A stretch of DNA of 34,289 bases from NCBI GenBank assembly GCA_964511025.1, contig CAZEDK010000017.1, forward strand, positions 1 to 34,289. The letters are read 5' to 3'. The DNA comes from CAZEDK01 sp964511025 (GTDB taxonomy: Bacteria > Patescibacteriota > Gracilibacteria > UBA1369 > GWF2-33-10). Of this stretch, positions 9,198 to 17,072 are shown one piece after another. How positions within the stretch are numbered: the first letter of the stretch is position 1; every line of letters starts with the position of its first letter. The translations under genes and the position numbers were made by a program. Under the pieces are notes generated by a model. That model was not told where the DNA came from, did no database searches, and saw nothing but the letters and a program-made list of their open reading frames with translations.

Positions 9198-9698
9198 ATG
9201 AGAAAAAAATCTTTGAAAATATTGATATTAAGTCTCCTGATTACAAGCTTAGTGCCAATCAAAATTGTAGTAGCAGGAACAACAATACTACCTAATTTAT
9301 CAGGCTCGGACTTAGAAGAAATGAAACAATATAAAAATGCGGAAGATTATTGTGAGGGGAAAGGATACATATACACAACTGAAGATTATTATGTATATGA
9401 AAAATCAAATAGCGCAGGTGATAAATATTTATATTGCGCAGTAGTTACAGGAGAGATACATCTCTGGATGATCCCCTATTTTCTCGTTTACTGGACTGAA
9501 TCTTTGCTTCAAATTGCCGGAATTATAGCTGTACTTATGTTTGTAATGGGTGGTTTATTCTATATACTAGGTGGAATTTCTGAAACAATTACAAAAGAAA
9601 AAGGTAAAACAACAATGAAATGGGCTCTTATGGGAATGGCTCTTTCTTTCCTTTCTTGGGTATTAGTAAATGTTGTTATATACTTTGTAAGTCAGTAG
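9198..9698 (+). CDS. VirB2/TrbC-like small pilin or membrane protein
   Basis: 166 aa. A signal peptide-like N-terminus (MRKKSLKILILSLLITSLVP) is followed by about 75 exported residues with two Cys. Two C-terminal transmembrane helices then flank a short basic loop: a LLQIAGIIAVLMFVMGGLFY helix, the loop ETITKEKGKTT, and a WALMGMALSFLSWVLVNVVI helix. This two-helix hairpin with a Lys-rich turn is the layout of VirB2/TrbC pilins, and small proteins of this kind are common in CPR genomes. I chose the ATG at 9198 because the frame upstream translates a repeat relic. An AI-2E gene follows after a 78-nt gap containing a dispersed repeat. Pilus function is inferred. Confidence 0.75.
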   Translation: MRKKSLKILILSLLITSLVPIKIVVAGTTILPNLSGSDLEEMKQYKNAEDYCEGKGYIYTTEDYYVYEKSNSAGDKYLYCAVVTGEIHLWMIPYFLVYWTESLLQIAGIIAVLMFVMGGLFYILGGISETITKEKGKTTMKWALMGMALSFLSWVLVNVVIYFVSQ

Positions 9699-9700
9699 CA

Positions 9701-9765
9701 TGTCATTCCCACGGAGGTGGGAAACTTAATTTACAAACTGGATCCCCGCCTCCGCGAGGATGACA
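9701..9765 (+). repeat. dispersed palindromic element, copy A
   Basis: 65 bp beginning TGTCATTCCC and ending GAGGATGACA. It is built of two hairpins: a CCCACGGAGGTGGG-type stem and a CCCGCCTCCGCGAGG-type stem, with an ACTGGATC box between them. Copy B at 19024-19091 is the same element inverted. The element forms in-frame codons (LDPRLREDD) ahead of the AI-2E gene, a typical false N-terminal extension. Confidence 0.9.
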
Positions 9766-9776
9766 ATCAAAAAAAC

Positions 9777-10994
9777 ATGAAAAAATTAAAAAAATTTATA
9801 GAAGGCACCCAAGCAAAATTTCAAAATTTCAAAGACAGAGCCACTTTCATGAGTCAAAATGATACCGATAAAATTGAAAACATAAAAAAACCAAAAGGTG
9901 AAAATAAATCCGAACATGTTATTATTGAATTCTCACTTGCAAGCGTCCTGAAATCTACATTGCTTATACTGATAGTGATTGCTTTTTCAAAATTTGTTGA
10001 ACAAATCAGCACTATTTTAATTTTACTTTTTATAGCACTTCTTCTATCTGCCACTTTTGATCCAACGGTAGATTATTTACAAAAAAAAGGTGTTCCAAGA
10101 GCATTTGGTGTGATTTGTATCTACATATTAGCATTTGTCGTTATAGGAATTTTTATATCAACATTAGTACCGCTTATGGTAAGCCAACTAGGTGAATTGG
10201 CAACAAGGATAGCTAACATTATCTACCAACTAACCGATAATGGCATAAGTGATATTCCTTTTTACGACAAAATAAAGCCATACATGGAACCTTATATCAA
10301 AAACCTTGTAACCCAAGAGAATCAACAGGTTTTGATAGATAATTTGCAAGGAGTAATAAAAAACATAGCTTCTAAGTTAAGCGGTGTTGCAGGAAATGTA
10401 TTTGCTGCATTAGCTACATTCTTCAATGGCGTATTTAACTTAATTCTAGTTTTGGTGCTGACTTTTTTCATGACAGTAGAAGAAAAAAATTTACAGGAAT
10501 TTATCAGATCATTATTTCCGGCAAAATATGGACAATATATAGTTTTAAAAAGTAAAATGGTCAAAATCAATACCGGTAATTGGTTAAGAGGACAATTACT
10601 TTTATCATTACTTATGGGAATTATGACTTTTACGGGAATGTGGCTTATTGGTATAGAATTTGCACTGACACTTGGCATGTTTAGTGCGATTGCTGAATTT
10701 ATACCTGTTATTGGTCCGTCCATTACCGCTGTTGCTGCTATTTTGATAGCTCTCAATCAAGAATTTTGGCAGGTTATTGCTGTAGTTGTATTCTTCATAT
10801 TAGAACAATTTGTAGAAGGCAATCTACTTGTGCCAATCGTTATGAGAAAAGCGGTCAATCTCAATCCTGTTGCCGTAATCACTGCAGCTTTGGTTGCCTA
10901 CCAATTTCTCGGTATTACAGGACTTATCTTGGCAATTCCATCTGCGACTGTAATAAGTATTTTTGTAAAAGATTACGCGGAAAGCCAAAAATAG
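9777..10994 (+). CDS. AI-2E family transporter (PerM-like), paralogue 1
   Basis: Inner-membrane protein of the AI-2E/PerM permease family, a broad group that includes autoinducer-2 exporters and Na+/H+ antiporters. 405 aa with a charged cytoplasmic N-terminus of about 50 residues. Then come two or three helices, a long extracytoplasmic amphipathic region, and the conserved C-terminal block of helices (LLMGIMTFTGMWLIGIEFAL, FIPVIGPSITAVAAILIAL, VEGNLLVPIVMRKAVNLNPVAV). The ATG at 9777 was chosen over an upstream GTG because the extra residues come from palindromic element A. The substrate is unknown. A second paralogue lies at 31175-32239. Confidence 0.9.
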   Translation: MKKLKKFIEGTQAKFQNFKDRATFMSQNDTDKIENIKKPKGENKSEHVIIEFSLASVLKSTLLILIVIAFSKFVEQISTILILLFIALLLSATFDPTVDYLQKKGVPRAFGVICIYILAFVVIGIFISTLVPLMVSQLGELATRIANIIYQLTDNGISDIPFYDKIKPYMEPYIKNLVTQENQQVLIDNLQGVIKNIASKLSGVAGNVFAALATFFNGVFNLILVLVLTFFMTVEEKNLQEFIRSLFPAKYGQYIVLKSKMVKINTGNWLRGQLLLSLLMGIMTFTGMWLIGIEFALTLGMFSAIAEFIPVIGPSITAVAAILIALNQEFWQVIAVVVFFILEQFVEGNLLVPIVMRKAVNLNPVAVITAALVAYQFLGITGLILAIPSATVISIFVKDYAESQK

Positions 10995-10998
10995 TTTT

Positions 10999-11082
10999 TT
11001 AGTTTTTAGTTCGTAGTTCTTAAAATTACTACAAAACTAAAGACTAAAAACTAAAGACTAAAAACTAAAGACTAAAAACTAA
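10999..11082 (+). repeat. 14-bp tandem repeat ACTAAAGACTAAAA x3 and inverted arm
   Basis: Three exact 14-bp units occupy 11036-11077, then ACTAA abuts the next ATG. The preceding AGTTTTTAGTTCGTAGT is nearly complementary to ACTACAAAACTAAAGACT, so the RNA can fold into a long A-U hairpin. It might slow or end transcription from the AI-2E gene. The 5' leader of the next gene consists of this repeat and has no Shine-Dalgarno. Confidence 0.9.
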
Positions 11083-12396
11083 ATGCAATTCCATTACGTA
11101 GCAATCAATCAGGACAATCAAAAACTTAGCGGTTCTATACACGCCGACAACCAAGAGTCAGCAAGAAAAGAATTAAACAAGTTAGGTTTTTCTGTATTAT
11201 CGGTAGAAGAAGTGTCACAAACTGCAAATCAAGCAATACAATCATCAGAATTGAACAAATATAAATTTGAAGCTATCGATACGAACGGTAAAAAAATAAT
11301 AGGAACGATAAGTTCAAAAGATAGTCAAAACGCTTATCAAAGATTAATCAATGAATACCATTTCAAAGTTGAAGTATTGGCTGATATCAAAAACCCCGAA
11401 GATCCGGAAGATTTAATGGCGCTTGCCCAATATTTGGAATCATTAAGTAAATCCAATAATTCACTAAAATTAACTGCTTTAATTGAAGAAAAAGAAACTA
11501 AGCAACAAAACACATTCTCATCTGAAATTGAATCGATAATTGTAAATATAAAAAAAATTCTTGAAGATTTCACAAACAATTTCACACCTGAAACAAAAAA
11601 AACAATCAATGATTATTTGGATAAATTAATCAGATTAAAATCCAGCTTCAATCAAAGTTACGTCAAACAAACAACGGAAGAATTATTGGATCTTTTTTCA
11701 AAAGAAGAATCATTTGAAATATCAACATCAACAGATATAAAAAACAAAATCCTGCTTGAAAGCCAAAAAATGCTCATTAAACTTAACACAGGTAACAGTA
11801 CCTTACTACAAAAAAAACAAGAACAGCCACTAAAAAAAGAGGAAGAAAGTAATTTAAGCAGCCCAACAAATCAAACTAAGAATGAAAATGAATGCCCTAA
11901 TAACATTGATTTTTTGGAGCATAAGATTTTGTCAAACAAACAGGAAATTAAAAATGACATTTTGTTATTTTTCAAAAGCACAAAAGATAATAGAGAAATA
12001 CTAAAGACTGAAATATCAAAATTATGGACTGAAAATAAAGAATTAAAAAGAAAATTGAATAAAAATAACAATTTGCAAAAAGAAAAAAAGAATATCTGGA
12101 ATGAAATTTATTATTTTTCAGGCTGGCTTTTAATTTTTTACCTAATATATTACTTCATTTCATATTATTTGTGGTCAAAATCGATACTACCACAAAGAGA
12201 ATTATTTGAATTACAAAGAACTATCGCAAATCCATATAAAACTTCCATCATAAGAAATATAATGATACTACTCTTTTTTACACATTGTTTGATGAGTATA
12301 CAAAAGAATCTAAGCCAAGAACAAAAAAAACAAAAACTTTGGATTTCAGCTTTTGCAGGATTTATAATCTCAATTTTAATAATAAGTAATTTTTAA
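11083..12396 (+). CDS. membrane protein with two GspF-N-like repeats and coiled middle
   Basis: 437 aa, no whole-length family recognised. Residues 3-44 and 60-102 are two diverged copies of a ~42-residue unit of the form F/Y-x-A-I-x2-(N/D)-x-K-x2-G-(S/T)-I-x-(A/S)-x2-(S/N)-x2-A. This resembles the region before the first GspF domain in PilC/GspF (type II secretion and type IV pilus platform proteins). Residues ~105-340 are helical, Lys/Glu-rich and probably coiled. Three hydrophobic helices close the protein (about 345-368, 390-407, 419-437). No GspF helical bundle is present. The stop overlaps the next gene's start by 1 nt, so the two are coupled. A role in an envelope or pilus assembly is inference. 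Confidence 0.7.
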   Translation: MQFHYVAINQDNQKLSGSIHADNQESARKELNKLGFSVLSVEEVSQTANQAIQSSELNKYKFEAIDTNGKKIIGTISSKDSQNAYQRLINEYHFKVEVLADIKNPEDPEDLMALAQYLESLSKSNNSLKLTALIEEKETKQQNTFSSEIESIIVNIKKILEDFTNNFTPETKKTINDYLDKLIRLKSSFNQSYVKQTTEELLDLFSKEESFEISTSTDIKNKILLESQKMLIKLNTGNSTLLQKKQEQPLKKEEESNLSSPTNQTKNENECPNNIDFLEHKILSNKQEIKNDILLFFKSTKDNREILKTEISKLWTENKELKRKLNKNNNLQKEKKNIWNEIYYFSGWLLIFYLIYYFISYYLWSKSILPQRELFELQRTIANPYKTSIIRNIMILLFFTHCLMSIQKNLSQEQKKQKLWISAFAGFIISILIISNF

Positions 12397-13175
12397 TGTA
12401 TCCTATACTAATAAATTTTGGACCTTTTGAGTTGTCATCACTTTGGTTTTTTTCAACAATTGGTTTTTTAATAGCTATAAAGATTTTTTTGATAATTACG
12501 CAAAAAAGAAAACTTAAAATAAATATATTTTTTGAACATCCATTTCTGTTTATTTTAGTACCATTCATAACAGCAAGATTTTTTGGAGTAATTATAAATT
12601 CAAGCAAATTTGAAAATTTGTCTTCATCAACACTTCTTGAATTATTTTATCTGTGGGACAAAAGTTTCTCTTTTTGGATAGCTTTATTAAGCTTTAGTAT
12701 ACTATTTGTCTTTTACAGCAAAAAAAATAATGAAAATATACTTCCATGGCTAGACACAATGTCTATACCATTTCTAATCACAATGATATTTATAAATATT
12801 GGCAAATATTTAGATGGAAGTGGCTATGGAAGCCCAACAAATCTTCCGTGGAGCATTACTTTTGAAAATATTCAAGTCCAATATACAGTCCCAATACATC
12901 CAACCCAAATCTATGAACTAATATATACAATAATAATAATGATTGCAGTGATTCATTGTTCAAAGAAATATCATATATTTGAAAAAGCCGGACTGCTTGG
13001 TTATTTTACCATTTTTTCATATAGTTTTTTTAGATTTTTTGAAGAGTTTTTCAGAGGAGATAATGTGTTAATGTTTGGACCAATCAGGATACCTCAAATT
13101 ATATGCATAATCAGCATGACATTGGTGGCTATGATAGTTTTTAAAAAATCTAAAAAACAATTTAAATTATGGTAG
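12396..13175 (+). CDS. Lgt-like membrane protein lacking key catalytic residues
   Basis: 259 aa with about seven hydrophobic helices. It is recognisable as the prolipoprotein diacylglyceryl transferase family from the N-terminal PILINFGPFELSSL, the loop GSGYGSPTNLPWSITF, then HPTQIYE, and the terminal RFFEEFFRGDN. In E. coli Lgt the essential set includes His103, Arg143, Asn146, Arg239 and Glu243. Here the RIGN motif reads NIGK, so Arg143 and Asn146 are replaced. The HGG loop is replaced by FSFWIAL. The Arg/Glu of the last motif are kept. It may therefore not transfer diacylglycerol, or may act on another substrate. It overlaps the upstream gene by 1 nt and the downstream gene by 7 nt. Confidence 0.78.
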   Translation: MYPILINFGPFELSSLWFFSTIGFLIAIKIFLIITQKRKLKINIFFEHPFLFILVPFITARFFGVIINSSKFENLSSSTLLELFYLWDKSFSFWIALLSFSILFVFYSKKNNENILPWLDTMSIPFLITMIFINIGKYLDGSGYGSPTNLPWSITFENIQVQYTVPIHPTQIYELIYTIIIMIAVIHCSKKYHIFEKAGLLGYFTIFSYSFFRFFEEFFRGDNVLMFGPIRIPQIICIISMTLVAMIVFKKSKKQFKLW

Positions 13176-13525
13176 AATTCATAATGAATTTATTTTTCAC
13201 ACTGTATAAAAACAATATTGAAATATATATTTTTCTTGCTATATGCATCTACGCAATAATACTTTGGATCGCAATTGTCTTTTGGGTAGCTAGAGATAGC
13301 TTCAAAAGATCGACAAAAATTTGGTTTAGACTTTTGTCAATATTACTGGTAGCAAATTTTTATTTCTTTGGACTCATTATTTATTGCATAATAAGACCAA
13401 CAAAAACATTACAAGAAAGAAAAATCGAAGACATGGAGCTTGATTTGTTCAACAAATATAAATCAAGCAAGACAAAAGCAAAGAATCAAATCAAAAAAAA
13501 TAAAAGACCCTTATTCGATTTTTAA
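13169..13525 (+). CDS. small two-helix membrane protein, CPR-type
   Basis: 118 aa with two transmembrane helices (about 18-41 and 50-73). The second is followed by IIRPTKTLQERKIEDMELDL and a Lys-rich tail. The pattern WVARDS then GLIIY then RPTKTLQER recalls a small conserved protein seen in many CPR genomes, often with a C-terminal zinc ribbon that is absent here. Function unknown. Met1 overlaps the Lgt-like stop by 7 nt; the ATG at 13184 is an alternative without overlap. Its 3' end overlaps the convergent greA by 15 nt. Confidence 0.72.
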   Translation: MVEFIMNLFFTLYKNNIEIYIFLAICIYAIILWIAIVFWVARDSFKRSTKIWFRLLSILLVANFYFFGLIIYCIIRPTKTLQERKIEDMELDLFNKYKSSKTKAKNQIKKNKRPLFDF

Positions 13526-14077
13526 AATTTTATATTCGACTATCCCTTTTGGAATTTTGATTTTCAAAACCGTGGCAACCTCCTCACCAAGCAATGCCTC
13601 ACCTACTGGAGATTCATTGGATATTTTTCCATTTAACGGATCTGCCTCTGTAGAACCAACAATTTTATATTTCTCTTCAATATTCATGGTTAGATTTTGC
13701 ACTGTCACGACACAACCCAATTCAACGACAGACGTTGCATGGCTTGTAACAATGATTTCTGCATTGCCAATTATATCTTCAAGTTCTCTAATACGACTTT
13801 CAACAAACGCTTGTTCATTTTTAGCTTCATCATATTCGGCATTTTCAGAAAGATCTCCATAGGCTATTGCCTCTTTTAATTTTACCGAAATCTCTTCTCT
13901 TTTTTTCGTTTTCAAATAGCTCAATTCATCTTGAATCTTTTTCAAACCTTCTTTCGTAAGAAGAGCTTTTTTGACTTCCAAGATTGCCGTATCAGAAACG
14001 GCGTGACTTGTTTTTTTTGTTGCAGCTTTTGTTGTCGCTTTTGTGACAGCTTGCTTTTTTGCAGTTTTCTTTGTCAT
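13511..14077 (-). CDS. greA: transcription elongation factor GreA with basic N-terminal tail
   Basis: Rescues backtracked RNA polymerase by stimulating transcript cleavage. The GreA core starts at about residue 40 (LTKEGLKKIQDELSYLKT). The acidic coiled-coil tip is GDLSENAEYDEAKNEQ, carrying the conserved Asp and Glu. The C-terminal FKBP-like domain follows (VGSTEADPLNGKISNESPVGEALLG). The 188-aa length is about 30 longer than typical because of an extra Lys/Ala/Thr-rich N-terminus (residues 1-30), reminiscent of histone-H1-like tails. There is an in-frame ATG only at the far end, so the tail is probably translated. It lies 22 nt after rpoD and is probably the last gene of that run. Confidence 0.95.
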   Translation of the reverse strand: MTKKTAKKQAVTKATTKAATKKTSHAVSDTAILEVKKALLTKEGLKKIQDELSYLKTKKREEISVKLKEAIAYGDLSENAEYDEAKNEQAFVESRIRELEDIIGNAEIIVTSHATSVVELGCVVTVQNLTMNIEEKYKIVGSTEADPLNGKISNESPVGEALLGEEVATVLKIKIPKGIVEYKILKIE

Positions 14078-14099
14078 AATATTTTAATTAAATTTTAAT

Positions 14100-15281
14100 T
14101 TAGTGCGGACGGATTTTAACACTTCTTGGATGTTGTCTCAACTTCTCAAGAACTTTTGATTCTATTTGACGTATACGCTCCCTAGTAACACCAAATTCAG
14201 TACCAACTTCTTCAAGAGTATGCCCTACTCCATCTTTCAAACCAAACCTGAGTTCAATAATTTTTCTCTCTCTTGGAGTAAGATAATTCAACATTTCCTG
14301 AATATTCTCCTTGAGCAATCTTAAATGCGCTTCTTCATCAGGGCCAAAAGCATCATCTTGTATAAAATCTCTAAGCTTACTGTCTTCTTCTGAACCTACA
14401 GGAGCCTCAAGAGAAATAATATCTTGAGAAATTTTCATGATATGGCGGACTTTTTTTACGTCCATATCCATTTCAGCAGCTAATTCTTCAATCAAAGGTT
14501 CCCTGCCAAGTTCCTGAACAAGCTGCCTTTGACTATGAGTAAGCTTATTAATTGTTTCAACCATATGAACCGGTATTCTGATCGTTCTAGCTTGATCCGC
14601 AATAGCTCTTGTAATTGCCTGCCTAATCCACCATGTAGCATAAGTAGAAAACTTAAATCCCCTATCCGGATCAAATTTTTCCACCGCTCGAAAAAGACCT
14701 ATATTCCCTTCCTGAATCAAATCCAAGAAAGAAAGCCCTCTTCCAACATATTTTTTAACTATACTAATAACAAGACGTAGATTGGCTTCAGCTAATTTGC
14801 GTTTTGCCGCTTGGTCTCCTTGTTTAATACGACGAGCCAACTGCACCTCTTCTTTTGCAATCAACAAAGGCACTTTCCCAATAGCAACCAAATAAAGTCT
14901 AATCGAATCCGAAGAAATATCTTTGAAATCTATCTTATCAGCTAAATCTTTTTCTTTCTTTTTCTTTTTTGCCTTTTTTCCTTTAGTTTTTGGGTCATCA
15001 CCATCATCATCATTTTTCAAATCAGGCTTTTTCATATCCCAAATCAGTGACTGTCTTTCGCTGGAATCGATAATCTTGATACCCAATTGCTCTAAAATAT
15101 CATACAATTTATCAAGAAGATCTATTTCAAAATGCGCATCAGGAAAAGCAAGCATGATTTCTTGTTGTGTAATAAAACGTTGATCAATACCTTTTTTTAT
15201 TAATTCTCTAACTTTTTTTGGAAACTGTGACAATAATTCATCTGATGGCAGGCTTATAAATTTGCGAGTCTTTTTGGCCAT
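14100..15281 (-). CDS. rpoD: RNA polymerase primary sigma factor
   Basis: Housekeeping sigma-70. It has a region 1.1-like N-terminus and a Lys/Asp-rich linker (about 70-115). Region 2 reads DLIQEGNIGLFRAVEKFDPD, then FKFSTYATWWIRQAITRAIA. Region 3 reads IRIPVHMVETINKL. Region 4 has TPRERKIIELRFGL and the helix-turn-helix TLEEVGTEFGVTRERIRQIE. The 393-aa length matches primary sigma factors without the large nonconserved insert. The TTGACT/TAAAAT-type promoters in this window suit it. It is 15 nt after dnaG, the classic dnaG-rpoD pairing; rpsU is not next to it here. Confidence 0.97.
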   Translation of the reverse strand: MAKKTRKFISLPSDELLSQFPKKVRELIKKGIDQRFITQQEIMLAFPDAHFEIDLLDKLYDILEQLGIKIIDSSERQSLIWDMKKPDLKNDDDGDDPKTKGKKAKKKKKEKDLADKIDFKDISSDSIRLYLVAIGKVPLLIAKEEVQLARRIKQGDQAAKRKLAEANLRLVISIVKKYVGRGLSFLDLIQEGNIGLFRAVEKFDPDRGFKFSTYATWWIRQAITRAIADQARTIRIPVHMVETINKLTHSQRQLVQELGREPLIEELAAEMDMDVKKVRHIMKISQDIISLEAPVGSEEDSKLRDFIQDDAFGPDEEAHLRLLKENIQEMLNYLTPRERKIIELRFGLKDGVGHTLEEVGTEFGVTRERIRQIESKVLEKLRQHPRSVKIRPH

Positions 15282-15296
15282 AAGTTGTGATAAATT

Positions 15297-17063
15297 TTAT
15301 AATATAAACTGCTTGTTGTATGTATCAAGTACATCATCTGACGAGAAATCCGCACTGCTTTTAAAATTCAAACGCCTCTTTAATTTTACCCTTTGTTTTA
15401 ATTTCAAAAGGGCTTTTTCAAAAATCAGCTCACATTTATCTTCACTCAACATATTTTCTGCTGATTTTAATTGCAATATTTTAATATATTCTTGTTCACC
15501 CCTATCAAGAAAAGAAAATTTTGGAATATCATAGACAGAAGTAGCATGAGTATAGTATGCTATTAATTTATTGTAAATGTTTTTTAATGGCTCAGGTAAC
15601 TGCAGATCGGGAATATCTTTTATAATGTCCATAAAAGTTTGGATATTTTTTTCAAATAATTTTTCAAGTCCAATGATATACTCCAAAGCATTTTGATTTG
15701 CACGCATAGCCAAAGACAAATCGGAATTTGGTTTTATTTTAGATTGATGTGCAAATTTAATTTTAGACAAAATAAATAAGTTGACTTTTTCAGTTAAAAA
15801 GGATTTTTGCATTTTCATAAACAGTGCATATTTTTGTATAACTGCATCTCTTTCCCAATCATCTTTGACACCTGAGATTATAGGTATAATAAAATCTTGA
15901 GCTTTTTTAGCTTCATTAATGTTATTTAAATCATAATTTTCATTTATTTTTTGAATCAAAAAATCCAAATAGAAAATTTTATTAGATATTTCATTTACAA
16001 ATTCAGAGGAATATTTAAGAGCAAATTCTGAAGCATCCTTAGCTTTTGATAAATGAATTATATAAATATTGAAACCTTCCTCTTGTGCCAAAAATATTGC
16101 TCGCATTGTTGCATCAAATCCGGCTTTATCATTATCAAAAAGCAAACTGATATTTTTTGTAAATCTTTTTATCAGTTTCAGCTGTTCTTTTGTCAAGGCA
16201 GTACCGCAAGTCGCAACCACATTTTTTATGGAAGCCTGGTGTGTCGATATAGTATCCATATATCCTTCCACAAAAATCACTTCATCTTTTTTCTTAATCT
16301 CTAATTTTGCTTTATCAAAATTATATAACACTTTACTTTTATTATATATCTGAGTTTCAGGAGAATTTAGATATTTTGGCTCGTCGTCTTTTTTCAAAGC
16401 TCGCGCGCCAAAGCCTACAATTTGATCTTTGTTGTCAAAAATTGGGAACATGAGCCTCAATCGAAATTTATCGTAAACTTCATCGCTATAAGTATCCTTA
16501 GTGGAAAGCAAACCGCAATCAAGGATATCTCTTTTTTGGAAGCCTTTATTTATCAAAAACTTATAGGTCTCTTCAAAGCTATCAGGAGACAAGCCCAAAG
16601 AAAATTCTTTGATCATTTCATCTGAAATTCCTCTATTTTTTAAATATTCAATAACTTTTTCACCATCTTTTGTATTCCAAAGCTTATCTCGATAAAATTC
16701 CACAACAGTTTCCATAATTTCAAAAAGTATATCATTTTTTTCTTTCACCGCTGCCGACTGCGATAATGATTTTTTATATTTGTCACTTTTGATATCTATA
16801 GAAGCCTTTTCTGCCAAAATATTTACAGATTCCTTAAAATCACAATTTTCCATTGCTTGCGTAAACCCGAATATATCTCCACCTTTTTGACAACCAAAAC
16901 ACCATGCTATTTGTTTTTCAGGCGAGACTACAAAGCTTGGCGTTTTTTCACTGTGAAAAGGACATAAACCTTTGAAACTTTTACCGGCAGGCTTAAGCTG
17001 AACATACTGCGCTACAAGCTGTTCAATTGATATACGTGATTTAATTTCTTCTATTATATCCAT
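15297..17063 (-). CDS. dnaG: DNA primase
   Basis: Makes RNA primers at the replication fork. The CHC2 zinc-binding domain has Cys34, His37, Cys55 and Cys58. The RNA polymerase-like core includes RLRLMFPIFD (201-210). The TOPRIM domain has EGYMD at 266-270 and LLFDNDKAG near 310. The C-terminal DnaB-interaction region is divergent. The 588-aa length is normal. It sits in the minus-strand run between the WecA-type transferase (9-nt gap) and rpoD (15-nt gap). Confidence 0.96.
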   Translation of the reverse strand: MDIIEEIKSRISIEQLVAQYVQLKPAGKSFKGLCPFHSEKTPSFVVSPEKQIAWCFGCQKGGDIFGFTQAMENCDFKESVNILAEKASIDIKSDKYKKSLSQSAAVKEKNDILFEIMETVVEFYRDKLWNTKDGEKVIEYLKNRGISDEMIKEFSLGLSPDSFEETYKFLINKGFQKRDILDCGLLSTKDTYSDEVYDKFRLRLMFPIFDNKDQIVGFGARALKKDDEPKYLNSPETQIYNKSKVLYNFDKAKLEIKKKDEVIFVEGYMDTISTHQASIKNVVATCGTALTKEQLKLIKRFTKNISLLFDNDKAGFDATMRAIFLAQEEGFNIYIIHLSKAKDASEFALKYSSEFVNEISNKIFYLDFLIQKINENYDLNNINEAKKAQDFIIPIISGVKDDWERDAVIQKYALFMKMQKSFLTEKVNLFILSKIKFAHQSKIKPNSDLSLAMRANQNALEYIIGLEKLFEKNIQTFMDIIKDIPDLQLPEPLKNIYNKLIAYYTHATSVYDIPKFSFLDRGEQEYIKILQLKSAENMLSEDKCELIFEKALLKLKQRVKLKRRLNFKSSADFSSDDVLDTYNKQFIL

Positions 17064-17072
17064 AATTACAAG

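Noticed and set aside
9717..9776. Upstream GTG start for AI-2E paralogue 1.
   Set aside because: The added residues (LDPRLREDD) are translated palindromic repeat; the ATG at 9777 fits the family.
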